From an uncultured Dehalococcoidia bacterium (lineage in GTDB: Bacteria > Chloroflexota > Dehalococcoidia > Lucifugimonadales > UBA3495): a stretch of 64,000 bases of DNA. A program made the position numbers and the translations under genes. Under the pieces are notes generated by a model. That model saw only the letters and a list, made by a program, of their open reading frames with translations. It ran no database searches and was not told where the DNA came from. Shown here piece by piece: positions 57,722 through 64,000 of this stretch (positions are counted from its first letter, which is position 1; each line of letters begins with the position of its first letter). The DNA lies in NCBI GenBank assembly GCA_958296225.1, contig OY282456.1:930001-994000 (forward strand), read 5' to 3'.

Positions 57722-58393
57722 CTACCAGCTCAGCCGCCGCCGGTAAATCAGCAGGCAGCTGCCGATGGCGCCCACCATGATGCCCGCCACCACCGCGAAG
57801 CCGGGGAGCAGCGGCCACCCGCCATAGCGAAAGCCGTTGGCGTAGGCGCGGGCCGAATCCGCCGGCACCAGGCCCAGCGCGGCGGGGGAGGGGATGGTCA
57901 GGTCAGTGGTGACGCCGGACGGTTCCCCCGCGGCCGTACCCCCGGACGCCCGGGGCACGCTCCTGAAGCTGAGGTCCAGCATCCGGGTTTTGCCGTCGCC
58001 GGTGAACAGCCATTCCTGGACGGCCGGCACCCGCGCGTCGTTTTCCACCAGCCAGAAAGTGATGAGGCGGCCATCGGGCAGCGCGCTTTGGCCTTCCGGC
58101 CCCGCAACCTTCAGCCCGCTGTAAAGGCCGTCCTCCCCCACCAGCACCGGCGGGCTGACGTAGCCATCCGCGCAGCCGCCCAGGCAGGCTACCAGCGCGA
58201 TGCCTTCGGGCGCGGCCCGGCTGTCAACGAAGGCGTGGCCCTCGAACATCTGCCAGTTGTCGTCAATGCTGGACGCTTTCGGCTCGTCCGGCCCGGCGCC
58301 GGTGGACGCCAGCAGGCTGGCCAGCAGCAGGGCGGTGGTGGTCAGAGTAACGGCGGCGCGTTTGGCGCGGCCGGCCCAATGGATGCGATTCAT
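57722..58393 (-). CDS. Secreted, C-terminally membrane-anchored protein of unknown function
   Basis: This 223-residue protein has a signal peptide (MNRIHWAGRAKRAAVTLTTTALLLASLLASTGAG, cleavage likely near residue 34) and a C-terminal membrane anchor (LLPGFAVVAGIMVGAIGSCLLIYRRRLSW), leaving about 150 residues outside. The extracytoplasmic part contains GHAFVDSRAAPEGIALVACLGGCADGYVSPPVLVGEDGLYSGLKV, a beta-sandwich-like stretch resembling carboxypeptidase-regulatory or Ig-type domains. I do not recognise the family. It is the last of a surface-protein group on this strand and has its own terminator. Confidence 0.65.
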   Translation of the reverse strand: MNRIHWAGRAKRAAVTLTTTALLLASLLASTGAGPDEPKASSIDDNWQMFEGHAFVDSRAAPEGIALVACLGGCADGYVSPPVLVGEDGLYSGLKVAGPEGQSALPDGRLITFWLVENDARVPAVQEWLFTGDGKTRMLDLSFRSVPRASGGTAAGEPSGVTTDLTIPSPAALGLVPADSARAYANGFRYGGWPLLPGFAVVAGIMVGAIGSCLLIYRRRLSW

Positions 58394-58516
58394 TGCCAGG
58401 CTCCCGTCGGTCGGTTATGCTCCCCCGATGCTAACCCACCGGGCCGCGCCGCCGCACTGGAAACGGGCGCAGGTTTGGCCGAATTATTGGCAAACTTTTG
58501 GAATGGCCGGGGCCGC

Positions 58517-58549
58517 AAAAAACCCCCGCCGGCGCTGCGCCGGCGGGGG
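58517..58549 (-). terminator. Strong Rho-independent terminator of the collagen-like gene
   Basis: On the minus strand CCCCCGCCGGCG, CAG and CGCCGGCGGGGG form a perfect 12-base-pair stem followed by TTTTTTG. It begins 36 bases after the collagen-like gene stop. Confidence 0.9.
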
Positions 58550-58585
58550 TGTGCCTGCCAGAGGCCGTTGGCGGCTGCCCTGAGG

Positions 58586-59293
58586 CTACGCCGTGCGACG
58601 ACCCATGATGATGGCGGCGACGCCGATTATCGCAGCCACAATGGCTATAATCAGGGCGATAATCCCCATGGAACCGGCTCCGCCGGCGGGGCCAATGTCG
58701 CCTTGCGGGCCTTGCGGACCCGGAGGGCCTTCCGGCCCGGCGACGCCCTGTTCGCCCTGGACGCCGGCGGCGCCGGCCGGGCCGGCCGGCCCCATCGCGC
58801 CGTCAGACCCGGCGGGACCCATGGCGCCGTCAGACCCGGCGGGGCCGGGAACGCCCGGAGGCCCCGAGGGACCCCTGGGCCCCATTTCTCCCGCCGAACC
58901 CTCCGAACCCTCGCCGCCGGGCATCATCCCCAGGTTCGCGGTCAGGGACACGATTTCGCGCCCGCCGCTCATCCAGTCATAAGTCCACTCGGCCATCCGG
59001 TCGCCAACCATAAAGGAAACCATCATCTCGCCGCCAGCCGGCCGCATCAGGGTCAGCTCAAACTTGCCGCCTTCCATGGCCATGGCCGAGGCGAGTTTCT
59101 CTTCGCCGGCCATGGCCGTAATCATCGTGCCTTCCGACACGGGCAGGCCGTCGGCCATGGCCGTGCCGAATATGAATGCTGGCGGCACATTGACGCTGGT
59201 AGTGCCGCCCTCCTGAGCCGCAGCCAGGCCCAGCGGCAACGCCAACAGCAGGGCAACTAAAGCCACCGCCGCCATCGCTCCAAATCTCTTCAT
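58586..59293 (-). CDS. Secreted collagen-like (Gly-X-Y) protein with C-terminal membrane anchor
   Basis: The 235-residue protein begins with a signal peptide (about 26 residues, ending AAA), followed by a about 100-residue globular domain (FIFGTAMADGLPVSEGT, MISFM-type strands, EWTYDWMSGGREIVSL), then about 65 residues of Gly-X-Y triplets (GEMGPRGPSGPPGVPGPAG onward, with SDGAMGPAG repeated) and a C-terminal anchor GSMGIIALIIAIVAAIIGVAAIIMGRR. It should display a triple-helical stalk at the cell surface. Bacterial collagens of this kind are often adhesins. It has its own strong terminator and lies downstream of the Ig-repeat gene. Confidence 0.85.
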   Translation of the reverse strand: MKRFGAMAAVALVALLLALPLGLAAAQEGGTTSVNVPPAFIFGTAMADGLPVSEGTMITAMAGEEKLASAMAMEGGKFELTLMRPAGGEMMVSFMVGDRMAEWTYDWMSGGREIVSLTANLGMMPGGEGSEGSAGEMGPRGPSGPPGVPGPAGSDGAMGPAGSDGAMGPAGPAGAAGVQGEQGVAGPEGPPGPQGPQGDIGPAGGAGSMGIIALIIAIVAAIIGVAAIIMGRRTA

Positions 59294-59318
59294 CTCATTT
59301 GCTCCTGCTTGTGGGGTT

Positions 59319-59350
59319 TCCCGCCCCGGACGCTTTGGCCCGGGGCGGGA
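59319..59350. terminator. 11-base-pair hairpin after the Ig-repeat protein gene
   Basis: TCCCGCCCCGG and CCGGGGCGGGA pair perfectly around a 10-base loop, between the Ig-repeat gene stop (59372) and the collagen-like start (59293). There is no T-run. It may attenuate transcription between the two surface genes. Confidence 0.5.
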
Positions 59351-59371
59351 GACTTTGCGCCGTGCTGCGGC

Positions 59372-62300
59372 CTACCAGATTACCAGGTTCCAGCAGGAGC
59401 CGCCGGAGCAGCTCAGGCTGCGGGACCGGTTGTTCAGCACAACTTCGGCCACCGCTTCCTCTACCAGAATCCAGTACGCCTGGCCTTCAATCAGCTCGGT
59501 GAGCGTGTTCAACTCCGCGAACTCAGGACGCGGGTCGTAGAACGACCAGGTCTTGCTCACGTTGTCAAAGTAGAACACCGCCGCCAGGTTGTCGTCCAGG
59601 TTCTCCAGCGCGTCCGGCAGCGTTGACACCGCACCCGGCGCCACCTCCAGCAGCACGTTCAGGGAGCCGATGGCCACCGTCTGGGTGTCGCCGGAGCCGA
59701 CCTTCATCACCACGCTGTAGGTGCCGGGGTCCAGGCCGGGAATCGGAAGCCCGTCGGCGGTAACGGCCCCGTCCTTGTCGGTGCGGAAGTCCCGCGAACC
59801 GCCCACTCTGGCCCCGCCAATGGTGATTTCCTCAACCTCGGTGTACACCGGCATACCCTCAACGCTCAGGGTCACGTCGTCGCCGGGCTGCCCTTCGCCG
59901 GGGGTAATCTCAATCTTGGCGGCGGGAACCTCAAAGCTCTCCGTCTTCACGATGAAGGTGACAGTCGAACCGCTCTCGTCTTCCTTGTAAGACGCCTCGA
60001 CCTGCTGGGTAGAGGGAATGGCTACCCCGCGGCTCACCCGATGCTCCAGGCTGAAGCGGCCGGTGGCGTCGGGAACGACCGTGTAGGAACGGCCCTCCAC
60101 TTTGACCACTACGTTGCCCGTATTGGCGTCGCTGTCCTGGTTGTCCACCGGCCAGTCGGTGCCGGTAACCGTCAGGTAGTCACGGGGGCCCAGGACGTTC
60201 GGCAGGATGGTCATGCCGGGTTCCTTGATGACGATGGTCGCCGTCCCGTAGAACCCCGCGCTGTCCTGCACCCGGATGGTGTGGGTGCCGGCAGTCAGCG
60301 CCGGGTTGTTGCTCCCGGAAGCATTCCACAGATAGACGGTGGCCACGAACTGGCCGGCGTTGGACACGTCAACCACGCTGTTGTCCACCGAGTCGTCGTC
60401 CACCAGCAACGGTACGCCGTCAATGGTGATGTTGTTGGGATGCACGGAAATATCCCGGCCGGAGCCGAAGCCCTCGCCCTGGATGGTCACGCTCTCGTTG
60501 GCCCGGGCCTCGCCCACGCTCAGGCGCAGGATGGAGCCGGCCAGGGTAATCGTGGCGTCCTCAGAAATGTCGCCCCACTTGGCGTCAATGCGAACCGTGC
60601 CTTCCAGCGGGCTGCCGCCAACGCTGCCGGGCATCCTAAAGGTCGCCGTCGCCGAGCCGTCTCTGCCGATGCCGCCCGCGTTCACGTCAACCAGGTCGTT
60701 GGTATAGACTTCCTGGTTGGCGATCTCCAGCGAAGTGAAATTGTCATTTGCTTGGTCGGGGAAGTCCTGCGCGTACACGTTAATCGTGTCGCCAACGCTG
60801 GCGCTGCTGGGAGACACCCGGATGGAAGGCTCCAGCTCAAAGAACTCAACATCGCCGGTGGAAGCGCGGCCTTCGCCGTCAACCATGCAGATGAGATTCC
60901 GCCCATCCTCGTCAGCGTTGTCAAAAGTGCCGGGACCGAAAATCGGCGCCGTCACCTCAAAGGTCACCGCAACCGTGTCGTCGCTGGCCACAGTGGCAAT
61001 GCCGGCGCGCTGGCCGTTCACCAGAACAATGCCGCACTGCAACGCGGGGAGCTCGGCGCGCGCCCTGACGGCCGTTTTATCTTCAGGGCTCAAATTGCCG
61101 TAAGGCTGGCAGAAGCCCTCCCCTGGGTCGTCGTTGGAACCGGCAACCGCGTTCATCCGGTCACAGTCCAGACTGTTCCACCACCTCTCCACTACGGCCT
61201 GCGACCAAGTGTTGCCGGGCTTGTGCAGAACATGAACCGCCGCCGAAGTCCCGTTGTTGAAACCGGAACCCGTTACGGTCAGCTCGTAGCCCCGTATGTT
61301 GTCCTCGTCCGACAGACTGATTTTGCCCGCCGTGGCTACGGTGCCCAGATCAACCTCAGACCCGTCGTTGGCATCGTCGTTGGGGCCCAGCACCGAGTAG
61401 CCCACGCTGTGGGTACCCTCTTCGCTGGGGTTCTTGATGCCGGCGGACTTCAGGAAGACCAGTTTTAGCGTCTGGCCTGCTACCGGCCCCTGGAACCCGT
61501 CAAAGTCGTCCCCGGTGTTGAAGTCGGGAAGGAACACCTGAATGGCCCAGTCGTCGTCGCCGCCGTAGTGGTTATCGGTATCGATTTCCACGTCGTCGGT
61601 CACATAAACCCGGCCGCCGTCGTTGGTGGCTTCCTGCCGATCGTTGGTGACGGTGAAATAGACGCTGCCACTGTTAATGCTGTCCGGCACCTGGAAGTCG
61701 TCTTCCAGGTACAGCTCTACCGAGCTGCCGGCCTCCATATCCCTGGGCAGGTTGCCGATGGTCAGCTCCAGCTTCACGCCGGCGTTGGCCGAAGTGCTAC
61801 TGCTGTCGATGCCGTCCACACCGACCTTGAACATCTGCATCGCCTGGCGGTCGGTGCTGTCGGTGGCCGTAACCGTGACGGTGGTCGAACCCACGTCCTC
61901 GCCGACGCCGGTGACGGTTACCATGCTGCCGTCAACGGCGGCGGTGGCCACGTCTTCGTTGCTGGACTTGACCGTGTAGGTCAGCGTATCGCCGTCGGCG
62001 TCGCTGAAGTTGGCGGCCACGTCAATGACCTTCGAGGCGCCCACTTTCAGCGTTTCGTTTTCAATGGTGCCCACGGCGACCGGGGCATTGGCGTCCACCG
62101 TTACGCCGAAGGTCTGCATCGCCTCGAGGCCGGTGCTGTCGGTGGCCGTAACCGTGACGGTGGCCGAACCCGCGGCAACGCCGGTAACGGTTACCATGCT
62201 GCCGTCAATGGCAACGGTGGCCACGGCGGTGTTGCTGGACATGGCGGCGTAGCTCAGCGTGTCCCCGTCGGGGTCGCTGAAGTTGCCGGACACGTCAATG

Positions 62301-63145
62301 GCCTCCGAGGCGTCCTCTCTCAGCGTTACGTCTGCAATGGTGCCCACGGCGACCGGGGCATTGGTGACGGCTTCCACCGTTACCGCGATGCGCTGCGTGG
62401 CGCTGGCGCCGTCGGGGTCGGTGGCCGTAACGGTAATGCTCGTCGTGCCCAGGCCGGCGGCGGTGACCGTAACCATGCTGCCCGCAACGCTGGCGGTGGC
62501 AACATCGGGGTTGGCAACCCGCGCCCGGTAGGTCAGCGTATCGCCGTCAGCGTCGCGGAAGTTGCCGGACACGTCAATGGGCTCCGAGGAGGCGCCCATC
62601 ATCAGCGTTACGGCGTCAATGGCGCCCACGGCGGTGGGGGCATTGTTGGCGGCCTCCACCCTTACCGCGATGCTCTGCGTGGCGCTCTCGCCGTCGGGGT
62701 CGGTGGCCTGTACCAGGACATTAGCCCGGCCAACCTCTCCGGCGAGAATGGTCACCACGCTGCCGTTGACAAAAGTCTGGGCAACTGCCTCGTTGCTGGA
62801 CCGCGCCGTGTAGCTCAGATCGTCCCCGTCCGGGTCAGAGAATGCGCCGGACACGTCAACCCTGGTCGCGGCGTCGCCCACGGTCAGCATTACCGCAGCC
62901 AACTCGCTCGCTACGGTAGGCGCCCGGTTCGGCGCTGCCGGCGGTGGGGGCGGGGGCGGGGGCGAACCCGGGTCCGGCGTCGCCGTGGGCGTCGTCCCCG
63001 GCGGGGGCGGCGGCGGCGGCGGAACCTGCGCCTGGGCGGTTCCCGGCAGCGCCGACAACACCACAAACGCGGCCAGTATCCCGATGACGGCGAGCGCCAT
63101 CACCACCGACACCGGCCAGATGTGCTTTCTGGTTGTGTTTTTCAT
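59372..63145 (-). CDS. Large secreted protein with tandem cadherin/Ig-like repeats
   Basis: This 1257-residue protein has a signal peptide (MKNTTRKHIWPVSVVMALAVIGILAAFVVLS, ending TAQAQ), a Pro-rich linker (PPPPPPPPGTTPTATPDPG), then four tandem repeats of about 85-95 residues (PTVASELAAVMLTVGDAATRVDVSGAFSDPDGDDLSYTARSSN... and APVAVGTIADVTLREDASEAIDVSGNFSDPDGDTLSYAAMSSN), each with the DPDGDxLxY calcium-type loop of cadherin/Ig-like bacterial repeats. The rest contains IPT/TIG-like sheets (VSVGEARANESVTIQGEGF, LGPRDYLTVTGTDWP) and ends in a small Cys pair (LSCSGGSCWNLVIW). GGGGA precedes the ATG. It is a probable adhesin or S-layer-associated protein. Confidence 0.88.
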   Translation of the reverse strand: MKNTTRKHIWPVSVVMALAVIGILAAFVVLSALPGTAQAQVPPPPPPPPGTTPTATPDPGSPPPPPPPPAAPNRAPTVASELAAVMLTVGDAATRVDVSGAFSDPDGDDLSYTARSSNEAVAQTFVNGSVVTILAGEVGRANVLVQATDPDGESATQSIAVRVEAANNAPTAVGAIDAVTLMMGASSEPIDVSGNFRDADGDTLTYRARVANPDVATASVAGSMVTVTAAGLGTTSITVTATDPDGASATQRIAVTVEAVTNAPVAVGTIADVTLREDASEAIDVSGNFSDPDGDTLSYAAMSSNTAVATVAIDGSMVTVTGVAAGSATVTVTATDSTGLEAMQTFGVTVDANAPVAVGTIENETLKVGASKVIDVAANFSDADGDTLTYTVKSSNEDVATAAVDGSMVTVTGVGEDVGSTTVTVTATDSTDRQAMQMFKVGVDGIDSSSTSANAGVKLELTIGNLPRDMEAGSSVELYLEDDFQVPDSINSGSVYFTVTNDRQEATNDGGRVYVTDDVEIDTDNHYGGDDDWAIQVFLPDFNTGDDFDGFQGPVAGQTLKLVFLKSAGIKNPSEEGTHSVGYSVLGPNDDANDGSEVDLGTVATAGKISLSDEDNIRGYELTVTGSGFNNGTSAAVHVLHKPGNTWSQAVVERWWNSLDCDRMNAVAGSNDDPGEGFCQPYGNLSPEDKTAVRARAELPALQCGIVLVNGQRAGIATVASDDTVAVTFEVTAPIFGPGTFDNADEDGRNLICMVDGEGRASTGDVEFFELEPSIRVSPSSASVGDTINVYAQDFPDQANDNFTSLEIANQEVYTNDLVDVNAGGIGRDGSATATFRMPGSVGGSPLEGTVRIDAKWGDISEDATITLAGSILRLSVGEARANESVTIQGEGFGSGRDISVHPNNITIDGVPLLVDDDSVDNSVVDVSNAGQFVATVYLWNASGSNNPALTAGTHTIRVQDSAGFYGTATIVIKEPGMTILPNVLGPRDYLTVTGTDWPVDNQDSDANTGNVVVKVEGRSYTVVPDATGRFSLEHRVSRGVAIPSTQQVEASYKEDESGSTVTFIVKTESFEVPAAKIEITPGEGQPGDDVTLSVEGMPVYTEVEEITIGGARVGGSRDFRTDKDGAVTADGLPIPGLDPGTYSVVMKVGSGDTQTVAIGSLNVLLEVAPGAVSTLPDALENLDDNLAAVFYFDNVSKTWSFYDPRPEFAELNTLTELIEGQAYWILVEEAVAEVVLNNRSRSLSCSGGSCWNLVIW

Positions 63146-63259
63146 TTGACAAAATCCCCTTTGAGATTGTCGTTGCCAACCGTCCGGAACGGCCCCGGCT
63201 GCCTGCCGGCCCCGGAGCCGCGCCCCGGACAGTTATTCTGGGTATGCTCTTGGTCTCGC
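63146..63259. other. Gap between two Ig-repeat genes
   Basis: 114 bases with no gene. GC-rich and without a clear hairpin; the ribosome site of the downstream gene (GGGGATTTTG) lies at its lower end. Confidence 0.3.
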
Positions 63260-64000
63260 TTACTGGACGCTCGCGGTGGCCCAAGGGGCCCAGCTGGACC
63301 ATTTGGTGGACATACCGTCAGCGCTGGCCTGGCCGGCAATGACGGTGAACAAGTACTCGCCGCTGGTCAGGTCGGTGACCATAACCATACCGGCGTCGCC
63401 GGCGGCCGAGGTGAACTTGCCGCCCGAGCCGTCCCTGTTCATCGAGTACACATAGTGCACCGTGGCGTTGGCCGCCGGCGTCCAGGACACGGTGGCCGAG
63501 CCGGTTCCGCCCGTGGCGCTCAGGCCCGTGGGGTTGCCCAGCGAAGTGTCGGGCACCGTCACCGCGATGCTCTGCCGCGCGCTGGCGCCTTCGGGGTCCG
63601 TGGCCGTCACGGTAATGGTGGTCATCCCCGCGCCAACGGCGGTGACCGTAACCATGCTGCCCGCCACGCTGGCGGTGGCAACGCGGCTGTTTGCGGAGCG
63701 CACCGTGTAGGTCAGCGTATCGTCCATGTCAGCGTCGCTGAACGCGCCGGACACGTCAATAGCCTCCGAGGTGGCGCCCATAGCCAGCGTTATGGCGTCA
63801 AGGGAACCCACGGCGGTCGGGGCAGAGTTCCTCATCCCGAAGGTAACGTTCTTGGTGGCCGACAGGCCGCCGGAGCCGCTGAGGATGATGTTGACCGGGG
63901 TGCCCTGCCTGGCGTCGGCCGGCATCACCACCGTGAAGGTGCCCAGGCCGGTGTTGGCAAAGACTATGTTGCCGCTGTTGTCCAGGCCGGAAACGCTCAC
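63260..64000 (-). CDS. Ig/cadherin-like repeat protein with fibronectin type III end, 5'-partial
   Basis: The 246 residues in view are the C-terminal part of a longer protein that continues past the window; the GTG at 64000 is not evidence of a start. They contain one complete repeat (APTAVGSLDAITLAMGATSEAIDVSGAFSDADMDDTLTYTVRSAN... to TDPEGASARQSIAVTV) very similar to those in the downstream gene, followed by a fibronectin type III-like domain (PTGLSATGGTGSATVSWTPAANATVHYVY ... YLFTVIAGQASADGMSTKWSSWAPWATASV). The DNA of the repeat is nearly identical to that of the next gene in places. A surface or secreted role is likely. Confidence 0.75.
   Translation of the reverse strand: MSVSGLDNSGNIVFANTGLGTFTVVMPADARQGTPVNIILSGSGGLSATKNVTFGMRNSAPTAVGSLDAITLAMGATSEAIDVSGAFSDADMDDTLTYTVRSANSRVATASVAGSMVTVTAVGAGMTTITVTATDPEGASARQSIAVTVPDTSLGNPTGLSATGGTGSATVSWTPAANATVHYVYSMNRDGSGGKFTSAAGDAGMVMVTDLTSGEYLFTVIAGQASADGMSTKWSSWAPWATASVQ

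Noticed and set aside
59372..63145. Sialidase or protease activity in the Ig-repeat protein
   Set aside because: Only Ig/cadherin and TIG-like repeats are visible; no catalytic motif was found.
1..64000. tRNA, rRNA and CRISPR arrays
   Set aside because: No cloverleaf cores, rRNA blocks or regularly spaced direct repeats were seen in the non-coding stretches; a tRNAscan or CRISPR search was not possible here.

Overview
The window is a GC-rich, densely packed bacterial chromosome segment. It has short intergenic gaps, strong AGGAGG-type ribosome sites, frequent GTG/TTG starts and no RNA genes that I can recognise. The gene content suggests an uncultured Chloroflexota of the SAR202 / Dehalococcoidia type: a luciferase-like flavin oxidoreductase, amidases and amidohydrolases, an FAH-family hydrolase, a HpaB-type hydroxylase, an extradiol dioxygenase, BNR and NHL propellers, mycothiol-dependent-type isomerases and repeated Uma2 genes. 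That placement is an inference from gene content; there is no marker gene here to prove it. All family names were recognised from residue patterns without a database search.

Layout. 1-12.6 kb: catabolic enzymes (CMD-like protein, TPP enzyme, amidase, VOC protein, FAH hydrolase, nitroreductase, SelA-like PLP enzyme, LLM oxidoreductase, BNR propeller) interrupted by two mosaic Uma2 genes and a DUF429-HEPN pair. 12.6-13.4 kb: a non-coding stretch with a near-perfect sigma-70 promoter and repeats. 13.4-31 kb: more catabolism (RidA, LigB dioxygenase, a HpaB gene carrying an in-frame stop, amidohydrolases, two PuuE-like deacetylases, GMC oxidoreductase, MetX-like hydrolase, gamma-glutamyltransferase), with a stand-alone PD-(D/E)XK protein and a protease-like/DUF2442 fusion beside DUF4160. 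31-40 kb: small accessory genes (pentapeptide protein, Cys-rich Fe-S carrier, HEPN pair, third Uma2, DUF5678 plus truncated retropepsin, a three-gene DUF2283/DUF4258-like operon) mixed with two copies of a small inverted-repeat element. 40-45.6 kb: a five-gene partner-switching signalling operon (STAS, REC-PP2C, HATPase, LivK-like lipoprotein, histidine kinase). 45.6-48.5 kb: a collapsed DUF4143 ATPase, an NHL propeller and a ComB-like phosphatase. 48.5-55.8 kb: a defence-like island with two paralogous nuclease-methyltransferase fusions, a low-GC Cys-rich small gene, and a Phd/VapC module with a frameshifted toxin. 55.8-64 kb: two maleylpyruvate-isomerase-family paralogues, then a cell-surface cluster (membrane-anchored protein, collagen-like protein, two Ig-repeat adhesin-like proteins, the last running off the window).

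Themes. The catabolic genes could together hydroxylate, cleave and hydrolyse phenolic and amide-containing compounds, but they sit on both strands as single genes or pairs, not one operon. Accessory genes (Uma2, HEPN, toxin-antitoxin-like, restriction-modification-like) fill the gaps between them and several are decayed. The best candidates for something new are the twin nuclease-methyltransferase genes with their Cys-rich partner (48.5-54.9 kb), the solute-binding-protein-coupled partner-switching operon (40-45.6 kb) and a short inverted-repeat element family with at least two complete copies.
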